DNA from: Streptomyces sp. NBC_01306
GTDB lineage: Bacteria > Actinomycetota > Actinomycetes > Streptomycetales > Streptomycetaceae
Length of the DNA stretch: 64,000 bases
Assembly: GCF_026340465.1 (NCBI RefSeq)
Contig: NZ_JAPEPC010000001.1
Coordinates: 1,491,501 to 1,555,500 of the forward strand
Direction of reading: 5' to 3'
The notes under the pieces: model-generated
Seen by the model: only the letters and a program-made list of their open reading frames with translations
Database searches by the model: none
Told to the model about the DNA's origin: nothing
Shown: one piece after another, positions 17,569 to 26,093 of the stretch
How the letters are laid out: each line of letters starts with the position of its first letter
Position numbering within the stretch: the stretch's first letter is position 1
Translations under genes and position numbers: made by a program

Positions 17569-18317
17569 TTGGTGCCCTCTCCTGCGGCCTTGCGGCGCTC
17601 TGCTGCGCGGGCCTTGCGGTGGTCGTACGGTTCGGCGGGGGCCTGCTCGCCGCGCAGGTCCTCCAACAGGGCGGTGACGGCGGCCATGATGGCCTCGGTC
17701 GCCTCTCTCAGCACCTCGGGCGTCGGGTCCTTGCCGTAGAACCGCGCCAGGTCCACCGGCGGTCCGGCCTTGACCTGAAGGGTCTTGCGCGGGAAGAAGT
17801 GCACCTTCTTCCCGGTGGCGTACGGCGGCATCGCGAGGTTGGCGCCCCACTGGGCCACCGGGATGACCGGGGCCTTGGTGAGGAGAGCCGCCCGTGCGAC
17901 GCCGCTCTTGGCGGTCATCGGCCACTGCCCCGGGTCGCGGGTGAGGGTGCCTTCGGGATAGAAGGCGACGCACTGGCCCTTCTCAACGGCGGCAACGGCG
18001 GCCCGGAAGGCGCCGAAGGCGTTGGAGGACTCGCGGTACACGGGGATCTGGCCGGTGCCGCGCAGCAGCAGTCCGACGACGGGCACCTTGAAGAGCGCGG
18101 CCTTGGCCAGGAAGCGGGGCACCTTGCCCGTGTTGTACTGGAAGTGACCGTAGGAGAACATGTCGAGATATGAGTTGTGATTGACAGCGGTGATAAATCC
18201 GCCGTCATCCGGAATGTGTTCCATTCCGCTCCAGTCCCGCTTGAACAGAACCAGCAGTGGCGGTTTAGCAATCACCGCCGCCAGGCGGTACCAGAAGCCG
18301 ATTCTGCGGCCGGACAC
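17565..18317 (-). CDS. plsC: 1-acyl-sn-glycerol-3-phosphate acyltransferase
   Basis: A membrane-associated acyltransferase making phosphatidic acid. It shows the catalytic NHNSYLDMF block (NHx4D) and the substrate-binding FYPEGTLTRD. The GTG start at 18317 follows GAGGAAGG. The protein is 250 aa with a basic C-terminal tail (HRKARAAERRKAAGEGTK). It is first in the plsC-gpsA(-ddl) unit and divergent from cofC. Confidence 0.92.
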   Translation of the reverse strand: MSGRRIGFWYRLAAVIAKPPLLVLFKRDWSGMEHIPDDGGFITAVNHNSYLDMFSYGHFQYNTGKVPRFLAKAALFKVPVVGLLLRGTGQIPVYRESSNAFGAFRAAVAAVEKGQCVAFYPEGTLTRDPGQWPMTAKSGVARAALLTKAPVIPVAQWGANLAMPPYATGKKVHFFPRKTLQVKAGPPVDLARFYGKDPTPEVLREATEAIMAAVTALLEDLRGEQAPAEPYDHRKARAAERRKAAGEGTK

Positions 18318-18457
18318 TCGGACACCTTCCTCTTGTTCCTCTTGAACCTCAACGCTGCCTGGCTGCCGGACGTCACCTGTCGCCCCAGGCCCCCCTGCTC
18401 TGTCGAGAACACCGTACGCCCGGCCCGGCCCGCCCGGTATCGCGGGCTCGGGCCACA

Positions 18458-19162
18458 ATGGGGCCGATGCCGAACACGGATCGGACCGCCAACTGGTCCC
18501 TGGTCGTACCTCTGAAGCCCTTGTCGCTGGCGAAGAGCAGACTCTCGCCGACGGCCTCCGACGCGGTGCGTCCCGGGCTCGCCCTGGCCTTCGCGCAGGA
18601 CACCGTGGCGGCGGCGCTGGCCTGTTCCGCCGTGCGGGATGTGGCCGTCGTCACCAACGACGCGCTGGCCGCCGCCGAACTGGCCGCACTGGGTGCCCGG
18701 ATTGTGCCGGATACGGCAGCGGCGGGGCTGAACCCCGCACTGGCGCACGGCGCGCGTTCCGTCCGCGAGCTGCGCCCCGGGGCCGCCGTGGCCGCGCTGA
18801 ACGCCGACCTTCCCGCACTGCGTCCGGCAGAATTGCGACGGGTGCTCGACCGGGCGGCGGAATTCCCCCGTGCATTTCTGACGGATGCCGCCGGAATCGG
18901 CACGACTTTGCTGACCGCACGGGCGGAAACGGAATTGAGCCCGGCATTCGGCGGCCTGTCACGGGCCCGGCATTCCGCGTCGGGGGCGGTGGAAATACTG
19001 CTCGGGGGCGTGGCTTCGGTCCGCCAGGACGTGGACACCGGTGACGATCTGCTGGCCGCGGTGGCGCTGGGGCTCGGCCCGTACACGGCCCGCAGGTACG
19101 CGGCGGTCGCCGGGGAGCGGGGGTCCGCCCGCAGCCGGGAGGGGCGTCACGGGACGCCGTAG
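18458..19162 (+). CDS. cofC: 2-phospho-L-lactate (or phosphoenolpyruvate) guanylyltransferase
   Basis: Activates the three-carbon precursor of coenzyme F420 with GTP. The sequence shows WSLVVPLKPLSLAKSRLS at the N-terminus and NADLPALRPAELRR, which carries the acidic metal residues. It has 234 residues. A -10-like CACAAT at 18454-18459 sits immediately before two ATGs (18458 and 18467), so the transcript may be leaderless from 18467. In mycobacteria the orthologue uses phosphoenolpyruvate, and the substrate here cannot be read from sequence. The other F420 genes are not in the window. Confidence 0.88.
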   Translation: MGPMPNTDRTANWSLVVPLKPLSLAKSRLSPTASDAVRPGLALAFAQDTVAAALACSAVRDVAVVTNDALAAAELAALGARIVPDTAAAGLNPALAHGARSVRELRPGAAVAALNADLPALRPAELRRVLDRAAEFPRAFLTDAAGIGTTLLTARAETELSPAFGGLSRARHSASGAVEILLGGVASVRQDVDTGDDLLAAVALGLGPYTARRYAAVAGERGSARSREGRHGTP

Positions 19163-19200
19163 GACCGACCGGCAATTGCCGATCGGTCTAAGCTGCGCTC

Positions 19201-19413
19201 ATGCAGGCGACCGCGTACACGTACGACTCCGAGACCCGCAGCGGCAGTGTGCTGCTCGACGACGGCACCCCGGTGGATTTCGGTGCCGCGGCCTTCGACG
19301 CGGGCGGCCTGCTGCTGCTGCGGCCCGGGCAGCGCGTACGGATCGAGACGGCTGACAACGGCGGCGCGGGCGAAGCCCCGCGGATCACGCTGGTGACGCT
19401 CCAGACGCTCTGA
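19201..19413 (+). CDS. small OB-fold, cold-shock-like protein (70 aa)
   Basis: A 70-aa protein whose pattern (SGSVLLDDGTPVDFGAAAF, LRPGQRVRIET, ending ITLVTLQTL) follows the strand order of a cold-shock domain. The aromatic RNP1/RNP2 nucleic-acid-binding motifs are absent. Function is unknown. It follows cofC by 38 bases and ends at a strong terminator. Confidence 0.75.
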   Translation: MQATAYTYDSETRSGSVLLDDGTPVDFGAAAFDAGGLLLLRPGQRVRIETADNGGAGEAPRITLVTLQTL

Positions 19414-19444
19414 GAGCCGCAACACCGACGCCTCAACGCACCGC

Positions 19445-19474
19445 GGGCCGGACTCCCCAGGGGGAGTCCGGCCC
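19445..19474. terminator. bidirectional terminator between the OB-fold gene and hupS
   Basis: A 14-bp perfect inverted repeat GGGCCGGACTCCCC / GGGGAGTCCGGCCC with a 2-base spacer, between two convergent genes. It is G+C-rich and lacks a U-tract. Confidence 0.8.
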
Positions 19475-19495
19475 GACGCGTGGGTGGCCTACCGC

Positions 19496-20155
19496 TTACT
19501 TCTTCCTGGCGGTGGCCTTCTTGGCGGTGGTCTTGCGCGCCGTGGTCTTCTTGGCCGGGGCCTTCTTCGCCACGGCCTTCTTCGCCGGCGCCGTCTTCTT
19601 CGCGGCCGCCTTCTTGCCGGTGGCGGCCTTCTTCGCCGGGGTCGCCTTCTTCGCGGTCGCCTTCTTGGCGGTGGTGGCCTTCTTCGCCGCGGTGGCCTTC
19701 TTGGCCGCCACCGTCTTCTTGGCGGCGGTCTTCGCCGTCGTGGCCTTCTTCGCCGCCGCCTTCTTGGCGGTGGTGGCCTTCTTGGCCGCGGCCTTCTTGA
19801 CGGTCGTACGGGTGGAAGCACCGCCCGAGAGGCTGCCCTTGGGCGCCTTCTTCACCGCCACGTCGTTCTTCGGGAGCTTCTTCGAGCCGCTGACGAGGTC
19901 CTTGAAGCCCTGACCCGCGCGGAAGCGCGGCACCGAGGTCTTCTTGACCCGCACGCGCTCACCCGTCTGCGGGTTGCGGGCGTACCGGGCCGGCCGGTCG
20001 ACCTTCTCGAACGAGCCGAAGCCGGTGACCGACACGCGGTCGCCGCCGACAACTGCGCGGACGATCGCGTCCAGTACGGCATCGACAGCGTCTGCGGCCT
20101 GCTGGCGGCCACCGACCTTGTCGGCAATGGCCTCTACGAGCTGCGCCTTGTTCAC
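19496..20155 (-). CDS. hupS: HU-family nucleoid protein with lysine-rich C-terminal tail (HupS)
   Basis: Residues 1-95 are a standard HU fold (NKAQLVEAIADKVGGRQQAA, VTGFGSFEKVDRPARYARNP with the DNA-binding arm RNPQTGERV). Residues 110-219 are a tail of AAKKATTAKK-like repeats resembling eukaryotic H1. This two-part layout is that of the actinobacterial HupS/Hlp, which in S. coelicolor compacts DNA in spores. GTG start at 20155. A promoter is visible upstream. Confidence 0.95.
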   Translation of the reverse strand: MNKAQLVEAIADKVGGRQQAADAVDAVLDAIVRAVVGGDRVSVTGFGSFEKVDRPARYARNPQTGERVRVKKTSVPRFRAGQGFKDLVSGSKKLPKNDVAVKKAPKGSLSGGASTRTTVKKAAAKKATTAKKAAAKKATTAKTAAKKTVAAKKATAAKKATTAKKATAKKATPAKKAATGKKAAAKKTAPAKKAVAKKAPAKKTTARKTTAKKATARKK

Positions 20156-20206
20156 GTCTTCCCCTTCGGAGACATTGCCTGAACGAAACTGTCCAGGCTT
20201 TTTCGC

Positions 20207-20235
20207 ACGTTAGGCAGATATATACCGCAAATCAA
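20207..20235 (-). promoter_or_regulatory. candidate hupS promoter
   Basis: On the minus strand TTGATT (20230-20235) and TAACGT (20207-20212) are separated by 17 bases and lie about 50 bases upstream of the hupS start. They match the streptomycete HrdB-type -35 and -10 pattern loosely. Confidence 0.45.
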
Positions 20236-20280
20236 ACACGAAACGGTCTAATCACCCTTGTGCCGCAACGAACTCAACCG

Positions 20281-20526
20281 TCACGGAGATCCACCAAGGG
20301 AGTTGCCATCGGGGAATCGACCCTCGTCGAGGTCCTTCATCAGCCGATCCAGCCGCGTTGCTGCATCGGTGAGATCGTGCTTCGCCGCGGCCGTGATGAC
20401 CAACAGCTTCCGGGACAGCGCCATCCTTACGCCCTCCGGGACTTGCAGTTCACGCACCCTTGCGTGCGCTTCTTTCATTTGTTCGGCGACTTCCGCGTAA
20501 AGCTTGAGTTGGTTGTCGCGTTCCAT
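20281..20526 (-). CDS. small conserved helical protein of unknown function (81 aa)
   Basis: Starts MERDNQLKLYAEVAEQMKEA at the ATG at 20526 and is almost entirely amphipathic helix to about residue 70. There is no signal peptide, metal motif or recognised domain. It lies between leuD and hupS on the same strand, after the leu terminator, so it is probably expressed independently or with hupS. Homologues in other streptomycetes would be expected but were not searched. Confidence 0.65.
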   Translation of the reverse strand: MERDNQLKLYAEVAEQMKEAHARVRELQVPEGVRMALSRKLLVITAAAKHDLTDAATRLDRLMKDLDEGRFPDGNSLGGSP

Positions 20527-20580
20527 GCGCCGATTGTGCCATCTGGGGCGAGTTGTCGCCCGGCGGGGGCTCAACAAGCG

Positions 20581-20614
20581 ACTGCGCCCCCTGCCGGTCG
20601 GCAGGGGGCGCAGT
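20581..20614 (-). terminator. leuCD terminator
   Basis: A perfect 15-bp stem ACTGCGCCCCCTGCC / GGCAGGGGGCGCAGT with a GGTC loop, 16 bases beyond the leuD stop. Confidence 0.8.
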
Positions 20615-20630
20615 CCTGAAAACGTGCTGC

Positions 20631-21224
20631 TCAGACCTCAATTGTGCGGGGCTTGAAGGCGGGTCGGGCCGCCTCGTAAGCCGTGATGTCCGCTTCGTTC
20701 TGAAGGGTGAGGCTGATGTCGTCCAGGCCGTTCAGCAGCCGCCAGCGGGCGTTCTCGTCCAGCTCGAAGTCGGCCGTGATGCCCTCGGCGAGGACCTGAC
20801 GGGCCTCCAGGTCAACGGTGATTTCGGCGGCCGGGTCGGCCTCCGTCAGCTTCCAGATGGCATCCACGACCTTCTGGTCGAGAACCACGGTCAGCAGACC
20901 GTTCTTCAGCGAGTTGCCGCGGAAGATGTCGGCGAACCGGGACGAGATGACGGCCTTGAAGCCGAAGTTCTGCAGGGCCCACACCGCGTGCTCGCGGGAG
21001 GAACCCGTACCGAAGTCGGGGCCCGCCACCAGCACCGAGGCACCGGCGCGCTCCGGGCGGTTGAGCACGAACTCGGGGTCCTTGCGCCACGCCTCGAAGA
21101 GCCCGTCCTCGAACCCGTCGCGGGTGACCTTCTTCAGCCAGTGGGCCGGGATGATCTGGTCGGTGTCGACGTTGCCGCGGCGCAGCGGGACGACCCGGCC
21201 GGTGTGCTTGGTGAAAGCTTCCAT
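20631..21224 (-). CDS. leuD: 3-isopropylmalate dehydratase small subunit
   Basis: Small (swivelling) subunit of the leucine-pathway isomerase, 197 aa. It shows [31 protein letters not shown] split across the start and [18 protein letters not shown], the conserved substrate-binding loop. The start is 5 bases from the leuC stop, so the two subunits are co-translated. Confidence 0.96.
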   Translation of the reverse strand: MEAFTKHTGRVVPLRRGNVDTDQIIPAHWLKKVTRDGFEDGLFEAWRKDPEFVLNRPERAGASVLVAGPDFGTGSSREHAVWALQNFGFKAVISSRFADIFRGNSLKNGLLTVVLDQKVVDAIWKLTEADPAAEITVDLEARQVLAEGITADFELDENARWRLLNGLDDISLTLQNEADITAYEAARPAFKPRTIEV

Positions 21225-21229
21225 GGAAA

Positions 21230-22654
21230 TCAGGCCTCCACGAGAGTCGGGGCGTCGGACAGGTCGGCGGGCGAGGCCAGATGACCCAGCAGCGCGGTGG
21301 CCGCGGCCACCTGCGGGGAGACCAGGTGGGTACGGCCGCCCTTGCCCTGCCTGCCCTCGAAGTTGCGGTTGGAGGTGGAGGCGCAGCGCTCACCGGGTGC
21401 GAGCTGGTCGGGGTTCATGCCCAGGCACATCGAGCAGCCCGCGTGCCGCCATTCGGCGCCCGCCGCGGTGAAGACCTTGTCCAGGCCCTCCTCCACGGCC
21501 TGCAGCGCGACCCGCACCGAGCCGGGGACGACCAGCATGCGCACACCGTCGGCGACGCTGCGGCCCTTCAGCAGGGCTGCCGCGCTGCGCAGGTCCTCGA
21601 TGCGGCCGTTGGTGCAGGAGCCCACGAAGACGGTGTCGACCTTGATGTCGCGCAGCGGCTGGCCCGCGGTCAACCCCATGTATTCCAGGGCCTTTTCGGC
21701 AGCCAGACGCTCCGATGCGTCTTCGTACGAAGCCGGGTCGGGGACGCGGGCGGAAAGCGGTGCGCCCTGGCCGGGGTTGGTGCCCCAGGTGACGAACGGG
21801 GCCAGTTCAGCGCCGTCGATGAACACCTCGGCGTCGAAGACCGCGTCGTCGTCGGTGCGCAGCGTCTTCCAGTACTCGACCGCCGCGTCCCACTCCGCGC
21901 CCTGCGGGGCGTGGTCACGGCCCTTGAGGTAGTCGAAGGTGGTCTGGTCGGGGGCGATCATGCCGGCTCGCGCGCCCGCCTCGATCGACATGTTGCAGAT
22001 GGTCATCCGGGCCTCCATCGAGAGCTTCTCGATGGCGGAGCCGCGGTACTCCAGGATGTAGCCCTGTCCGCCGCCGGTGCCGATCCGGGCGATGATCGCC
22101 AGGATCAGGTCCTTGGCCGTGACCTCGTCGGGCAGTTCGCCCTCCACCGTGATGGCCATGGTCATGGGGCGGGCCATCGGCAGCGTCTGGGTCGCCAGCA
22201 CATGCTCGACCTGGGAGGTGCCGATGCCGAACGCCAGCGCGCCGAAGGCGCCGTGCGTGGAGGTGTGGCTGTCACCGCAGACCACGGTGGTGCCCGGCTG
22301 GGTCAGGCCCAGCTGCGGTCCGACGACATGGACGACACCCTGCTCGACGTCGCCCAGCGGGTGCAGCCGTACGCCGAACTCCGCGCAGTTCTTGCGCAGC
22401 GTCTCCAGCTGGACACGCGAGACCGGGTCCGCGATCGGCTTGTCGATGTCGAGGGTCGGGGTGTTGTGGTCCTCGGTGGCGATGGTGAGGTCGAGTCGCC
22501 GCACCGGCCGGCCGTTCTGGCGCAGGCCGTCGAACGCCTGCGGGCTGGTCACCTCGTGCAGCAGGTGCAGATCGATGAAGAGAAGGTCCGGCTCGCCTTC
22601 GGCGCGCCTGACGACATGGTCGTCCCAGACCTTCTCCGCGAGTGTCCTACCCAT
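21230..22654 (-). CDS. leuC: 3-isopropylmalate dehydratase large subunit
   Basis: A 474-aa aconitase-family enzyme converting 2- to 3-isopropylmalate. The [4Fe-4S] cysteines are in [14 protein letters not shown] and [33 protein letters not shown] is conserved. The ATG at 22654 has GGAGGG upstream. Transcription starts in the ndgR-leuC intergenic region, which holds a palindrome (22790-22816). Confidence 0.96.
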   Translation of the reverse strand: MGRTLAEKVWDDHVVRRAEGEPDLLFIDLHLLHEVTSPQAFDGLRQNGRPVRRLDLTIATEDHNTPTLDIDKPIADPVSRVQLETLRKNCAEFGVRLHPLGDVEQGVVHVVGPQLGLTQPGTTVVCGDSHTSTHGAFGALAFGIGTSQVEHVLATQTLPMARPMTMAITVEGELPDEVTAKDLILAIIARIGTGGGQGYILEYRGSAIEKLSMEARMTICNMSIEAGARAGMIAPDQTTFDYLKGRDHAPQGAEWDAAVEYWKTLRTDDDAVFDAEVFIDGAELAPFVTWGTNPGQGAPLSARVPDPASYEDASERLAAEKALEYMGLTAGQPLRDIKVDTVFVGSCTNGRIEDLRSAAALLKGRSVADGVRMLVVPGSVRVALQAVEEGLDKVFTAAGAEWRHAGCSMCLGMNPDQLAPGERCASTSNRNFEGRQGKGGRTHLVSPQVAAATALLGHLASPADLSDAPTLVEA

Positions 22655-22789
22655 CGCTTTCCCTCCGGCCGGCGTCTTCGCCGGCCCAACTAGAAATCGG
22701 GCGCCCCGTCCGGACCCCCGTACCGGGCGGCAACTGCGAGCCGTTGTACGGCCGCCCCTACAGGTTGGCAAGTTCCCTGGAAAATTGAA

Positions 22790-22816
22790 CTTGCGTTTCA
22801 CAGAGTGAGACGCGAG
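22790..22816. promoter_or_regulatory. candidate NdgR operator
   Basis: An imperfect palindrome, CTTGCGTTTCAC (22790-22801), 3-base spacer, GTGAGACGCGAG (22805-22816), with 10 of 12 positions complementary. It lies 9 bases before the ndgR ATG and 135 bases upstream of leuC, where NdgR is known to bind in S. coelicolor. The site itself is inferred. Confidence 0.5.
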
Positions 22817-22825
22817 TATCGTTGC

Positions 22826-23542
22826 ATGGACAACTCTAGCGGCGTCGGCGTTCTCGACAAGGCAGCTCTGGTATTGAGTGCTCTGGAGTCCGGCCCGGCC
22901 ACCCTCGCCGGACTGGTCGCGGCGACAGGGCTGGCACGACCCACGGCACACCGGCTTGCGGTGGCCCTGGAACACCACCGGCTGGTGGCGAGGGACATGC
23001 AGGGCCGGTTCATTCTCGGCCCACGGCTCTCGGAGCTGGCAGCGGCGGCGGGCGAGGACCGCCTGCTCGCCACGGCCGGCCCCGTACTCACGCATCTGCG
23101 CGACGTCACGGGCGAGAGCGCCCAGCTCTACCGCCGGCAGGGCGACATGCGGATCTGCGTGGCGGCGGCCGAGCGCCTCTCCGGGCTGCGGGACACCGTC
23201 CCGGTCGGCTCGACGCTCACCATGAAGGCCGGTTCGTCGGCGCAGATCCTGATGGGCTGGGAGGAGCCCGAGCGGCTCCACCGCGGGCTCCAGGGCGCCC
23301 GGTTCACCGCGACCGCCCTCTCCGGCGTACGGCGCAGGGGCTGGGCCCAGTCGATCGGCGAGCGCGAACCGGGCGTGGCATCGGTCTCCGCCCCCGTACG
23401 CGGACCCTCGAACCGGGTGGTCGCCGCCGTCTCGGTGTCGGGCCCGATCGAACGGCTCACCCGCCACCCCGGCCGGATGCACGCCCAGGCGGTCATCGAC
23501 GCCGCCGGACGGCTCTCCGAGGCCCTGCGCCGCACCAGCTGA
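22826..23542 (+). CDS. ndgR: IclR-family regulator of leucine/amino-acid metabolism
   Basis: A 238-aa IclR protein. Its winged helix-turn-helix is residues about 10-70 ([38 protein letters not shown]) and its effector-binding domain is about 85-238 ([20 protein letters not shown]). NdgR in S. coelicolor has the same length and place, divergent from leuCD, and controls leuCD and other amino-acid genes. The start ATG at 22826 is preferred over one at 22805, because the latter would extend translation through the palindrome. Confidence 0.93.
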   Translation: MDNSSGVGVLDKAALVLSALESGPATLAGLVAATGLARPTAHRLAVALEHHRLVARDMQGRFILGPRLSELAAAAGEDRLLATAGPVLTHLRDVTGESAQLYRRQGDMRICVAAAERLSGLRDTVPVGSTLTMKAGSSAQILMGWEEPERLHRGLQGARFTATALSGVRRRGWAQSIGEREPGVASVSAPVRGPSNRVVAAVSVSGPIERLTRHPGRMHAQAVIDAAGRLSEALRRTS

Positions 23543-23681
23543 CGCGGGGCCCGCTCACACAGGGCCCTTCAGTCACTCCGCTCAGTCACTGCACCCGGCC
23601 CCTCCCCCACAGCCACTCGCACAACGGCCCGCCCCAGCGTCGTGGCGGCCCAGCACCGCGACAGGCCCAGGACCGGTCAGC

Positions 23682-24197
23682 TCAGCCCGCCTCGGGCCCC
23701 GAGCGCGCGCCGGAGCGGTGCGCGAGACGGTCGGCCGCCGCGCGGCCCCGGCGCTCGATCGGGAGCACACCGGTCGCCGCCGCCAGCCCGAACTCCGGCA
23801 TATCGGCGTAGATGGACTCGTACGACCCCTCCGGCACGATGTACGTCTCGTGCCACAGCCCCACATGCTGCCGGGACTTCCGCTCCTTGCGGTTGACCAT
23901 GGCCCACGCCGTGCGGTGGAACATGTCGGGCGCGGCCGCGTACGCGAGCAGCTTCTCCTTCGACTCCCAGTACTGCACGACGTAGTACGTCCGCGGCGAG
24001 CCGGCCAGCAGCGTGTGCCCGAGGAGTCCGCGGCTCTTGTCCCTGCCCAACTCCCTGAGCATGCGCGGCATCGCCAGCAGAACCGGCAGCCAGTGGTGCA
24101 CTCCCCAGAAGTGGTTGATGCGCATCCCGATCAGCAGAATGACCACGTCGCCTTCCGCGGCTGCGGTCATCCGGCCCGGAATCGGCTTGGCGAACAT
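23682..24197 (-). CDS. DUF4188 (monooxygenase-like) family protein
   Basis: A 171-aa protein beginning MFAKPIPGRMTAAAEGDVVI, with the DUF4188 hallmarks MRINHFWGVHHWLPVLLAMP, YYVVQYWESKEKLLAYA and GLWHETYIVPEGSYESIYADMP. The family has a dimeric ferredoxin-like fold related to phenylacetaldoxime dehydratase, which binds haem. The His in GLWHET is a candidate ligand. Substrate unknown. Two copies of a GGATAGYGGCACT motif lie directly upstream. Confidence 0.82.
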   Translation of the reverse strand: MFAKPIPGRMTAAAEGDVVILLIGMRINHFWGVHHWLPVLLAMPRMLRELGRDKSRGLLGHTLLAGSPRTYYVVQYWESKEKLLAYAAAPDMFHRTAWAMVNRKERKSRQHVGLWHETYIVPEGSYESIYADMPEFGLAAATGVLPIERRGRAAADRLAHRSGARSGPEAG

Positions 24198-24231
24198 GCA
24201 GTGCCCCCTTCGCCATGCTGGACGGCAGATA

Positions 24232-24618
24232 TTGGATAGCGGCACTATCCAGTGGTGGGATAGTGGCACTGCCCCGGAGACGGCCACCGCGCGCGCCGAG
24301 GTCGACCGGCTGCTGGACCAGTTGGGCTGGGAGAGCGTACGGGAGATCGGCGAACTCTCCCCCGTCCACCGTTCGCTGGTCGCGTCGGTGGCCACCCTGC
24401 TGCGGCTCGGCTACCCGTACGAGGTCGGCTACCTGGTTCAGCAGGCCGAGCTGATGTATCAAGTGGCCGTCCAGGACCTGGACATGATGGAGACACACCC
24501 CTCGGAGAAGGAGCAGGTGGAGACAGCCGTCGCGGCCACCGTGCTCTACGAGCCGCTGCTGACCTCGCTGCACAGGCTGGCGCAGGAGGAGGAGTCGGCC
24601 CGGCGCTACGGGCTCTGA
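24232..24618 (+). CDS. hypothetical helical protein divergent from the DUF4188 gene
   Basis: An open frame of at least 128 codons that looks coding (EVDRLLDQLGWESVREIGEL, LGYPYEVGYLVQQAELMYQV, YEPLLTSLHRLAQEEE): all-helical, no domain recognised. The start is unclear. No ATG fits, and the TTG at 24232 would make the operator-like repeats part of the coding sequence. A later CTG/TTG around 24310-24325 is possible, or the N-terminus has been lost. From its place it could regulate the DUF4188 gene, but no DNA-binding motif is visible. Confidence 0.45.
   Translation: MDSGTIQWWDSGTAPETATARAEVDRLLDQLGWESVREIGELSPVHRSLVASVATLLRLGYPYEVGYLVQQAELMYQVAVQDLDMMETHPSEKEQVETAVAATVLYEPLLTSLHRLAQEEESARRYGL
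24234..24270. promoter_or_regulatory. paired operator-like repeats upstream of the DUF4188 gene
   Basis: GGATAG-CGGCA-CTATCC (24234-24250) is a perfect interrupted palindrome. GGATAG-TGGCA-CTGCCC (24258-24274) is a second, degenerate copy starting 24 bases later. They lie 37 bases upstream of the minus-strand start, where a repressor would be expected. Confidence 0.5.
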
Positions 24619-24695
24619 ACCGGCGGGAGTTCGGGCATCGGGCAGCCACGCCGGTGGCGCGGCCAGGCCGTGCAACCCGTCAACCGGCCCATACA

Positions 24696-24727
24696 GAAAG
24701 GCCCTTCACCGAAGTGAAGGGCCTTTC
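24696..24727. terminator. terminator after the tRNA cluster
   Basis: A perfect 14-bp stem GAAAGGCCCTTCAC / GTGAAGGGCCTTTC with a CGAA loop, 9 bases past the last tRNA-Glu on the minus strand. It also suits the plus-strand gene ending at 24618. Confidence 0.8.
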
Positions 24728-24735
24728 CTGTCCTG

Positions 24736-24808
24736 TACCCCCGACCGGATTCGAACCGGCGCTACTGCCGTGAGAGGGCAGCGTGCTAGGCCGCTACACA
24801 ACGGGGGC
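24736..24808 (-). tRNA. tRNA-Glu (CTC)
   Basis: A 73-base cloverleaf. The anticodon arm is CTGCC-CTCTCAC-GGCAG with anticodon CTC, the T-arm is GCCGGTTCGAATCCGGT, and the acceptor is GCCCCCG/CGGGGGT. CCA is not encoded. It is the last of five tRNAs. Confidence 0.95.
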
Positions 24809-24865
24809 TTGTACTGCAAGGTGGTTACTGCTGATCTACTGCAGATCTTGCGTGAAGATCTTGCG

Positions 24866-24937
24866 CTGGGCTACCAGGACTCGAACCTAGAATGACGGTA
24901 CCAGAAACCGTTGTGTTGCCAATTACACCATAGCCCA
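24866..24937 (-). tRNA. tRNA-Gln (CTG)
   Basis: A 72-base cloverleaf: acceptor TGGGCTA/TAGCCCA, anticodon loop TTCTGGT with anticodon CTG, and the T-loop in AGGTTCGAGTCCT. CCA is not encoded. Confidence 0.94.
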
Positions 24938-24945
24938 TGGTGGAG

Positions 24946-25018
24946 TACCCCCGACCGGATTCGAACCGGCGCTACTGCCGTGAGAGGGCAGCGTGCTAGG
25001 CCGCTACACAACGGGGGC
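24946..25018 (-). tRNA. tRNA-Glu (CTC)
   Basis: Identical in sequence to the tRNA-Glu at 24736-24808. The gap to the following tRNA-Gln (24937) is only 8 bases. Confidence 0.95.
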
Positions 25019-25079
25019 CCTAGCGATCCTGCATCAAGTTGATCGGGTGCGACCCTGATCAACTCACGGGAAGGATCTG

Positions 25080-25152
25080 TACCCCCGACCGGATTCGAAC
25101 CGGCGCTACTGCCGTGAGAGGGCAGCGTGCTAGGCCGCTACACAACGGGGGC
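25080..25152 (-). tRNA. tRNA-Glu (CTC)
   Basis: Third identical tRNA-Glu copy. The 61 bases between it and the one at 24946-25018 contain GTTGATCGGGT...ACCCTGATCAAC, an inverted repeat that may be a processing signal. Confidence 0.95.
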
Positions 25153-25207
25153 TTGTACTGCAAGGTAGTTACTGCTGATGTACTGCTGGTTTACTACTGG
25201 CCTTGCG

Positions 25208-25279
25208 CTGGGCTACCAGGACTCGAACCTAGAATGACGGTACCAGAAACCGTTGTGTTGCCAATTACACCATAGCCCA
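25208..25279 (-). tRNA. tRNA-Gln (CTG)
   Basis: Identical to the tRNA-Gln at 24866-24937 and the first of the five in transcription order. The promoter should lie in 25280-25364. Confidence 0.94.
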
Positions 25280-25364
25280 ATGAAACGCAACCCCTTGGGG
25301 GTCTTGTTCATCTCGCGCTGTCCGCTCCGGCCTTCCGGCCCACTCGGGCGGCGCAAGAAGAACA

Positions 25365-26084
25365 TTACCCGAAGGTGGACGGCGCTCCAAAACGGGTATC
25401 GCCCCGCAGCAGCCCGGGAAGCTGGCCCAGCGCGGTGATCCGGTCCAGCTCGGGCCGTCCGCCGAGGTCCGCCCGGTCCAGCCAGACCGCCCGCAGTCCG
25501 GCCGCGAGCGCCCCGGCGGCGTCGATGTCCGGATGATCTCCCACGTACAGGACCTCCGGCGGTTCGAGCCGCAGGGCGTCGCAGGCGGCGTGGAAGGCGC
25601 CGGGCGCGGGCTTGGCCACCCCCAGGTCGGCCGCGCAGACGAGCACCTCGAACCGGCCCCGTACGCCCAGGGTGCGCAGCTTGCGGTCCTGGTTGTGGGT
25701 GGCCGAGTTCGAGAGGAGCCCGTGCCGGTAGTCGGCCGCGAGCGCGTCGAGCGCCGGCACGGCGTCCGGGAAGAGCGACCAGGCCGCCTCGTAGTGGGCC
25801 AGGTGCCGGGCGAACCAGGCGTCGGCCTCCTGGTCGCTCAGTTCCGTACCGGTGAAGGACCGGACCCGTTCGCGGCGCTGGCCCTCCCAGTCAGTCTCCC
25901 CCGCGGCGAACCTCGCCCAGTGCAGCTCGGTGATCTCCCGCCAACGGCCGAGGGCCTGCTCGACGGAGGTGTATCCGTCGGGCAGGCCCTCGGTCTTCAG
26001 ATGCTCCGACAGCCCCACACGGTCCGCGGTCGTGTAGTCGAAGATCGTGTCGTCGATGTCCCAGAGGACCGCGCGGATGGGCAT
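25365..26084 (-). CDS. HAD-family hydrolase
   Basis: A 239-aa haloacid-dehalogenase-type phosphatase. Motif I is VLWDIDDTIFD with the nucleophile Asp and Asp+2, motif II is the Ser of LLSNSATH, motif III is the Lys of LGVAKPAPGAF, and motif IV is VGDHPDIDAAGA. The helical cap between about residues 15 and 110 places it in subfamily I. Substrate unknown. The start is 9 bases from the gltX stop, so it is the last gene of the FAH-gltX-HAD operon. Confidence 0.88.
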   Translation of the reverse strand: MPIRAVLWDIDDTIFDYTTADRVGLSEHLKTEGLPDGYTSVEQALGRWREITELHWARFAAGETDWEGQRRERVRSFTGTELSDQEADAWFARHLAHYEAAWSLFPDAVPALDALAADYRHGLLSNSATHNQDRKLRTLGVRGRFEVLVCAADLGVAKPAPGAFHAACDALRLEPPEVLYVGDHPDIDAAGALAAGLRAVWLDRADLGGRPELDRITALGQLPGLLRGDTRFGAPSTFG

Positions 26085-26093
26085 GTGGTCAGC

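Larger units (their letters stand above)
24736..25279 (-). repeat. duplicated Gln-Glu tRNA unit
   Basis: The unit tRNA-Gln, spacer, tRNA-Glu occurs twice (25080-25279 and 24736-24937) with related spacers of 55 and 57 bases. Both spacers carry TTGTACTGCAAGGT(A/G)GTTACTGCTGAT on the plus strand, then diverge. A single tRNA-Glu sits between the units. Confidence 0.8.

Noticed and set aside
24690..25300. Regularly spaced near-identical repeats resembling a CRISPR array
   Set aside because: The repeats are 72-73-base tRNA genes with full cloverleafs and correct anticodons. No cas genes are present.
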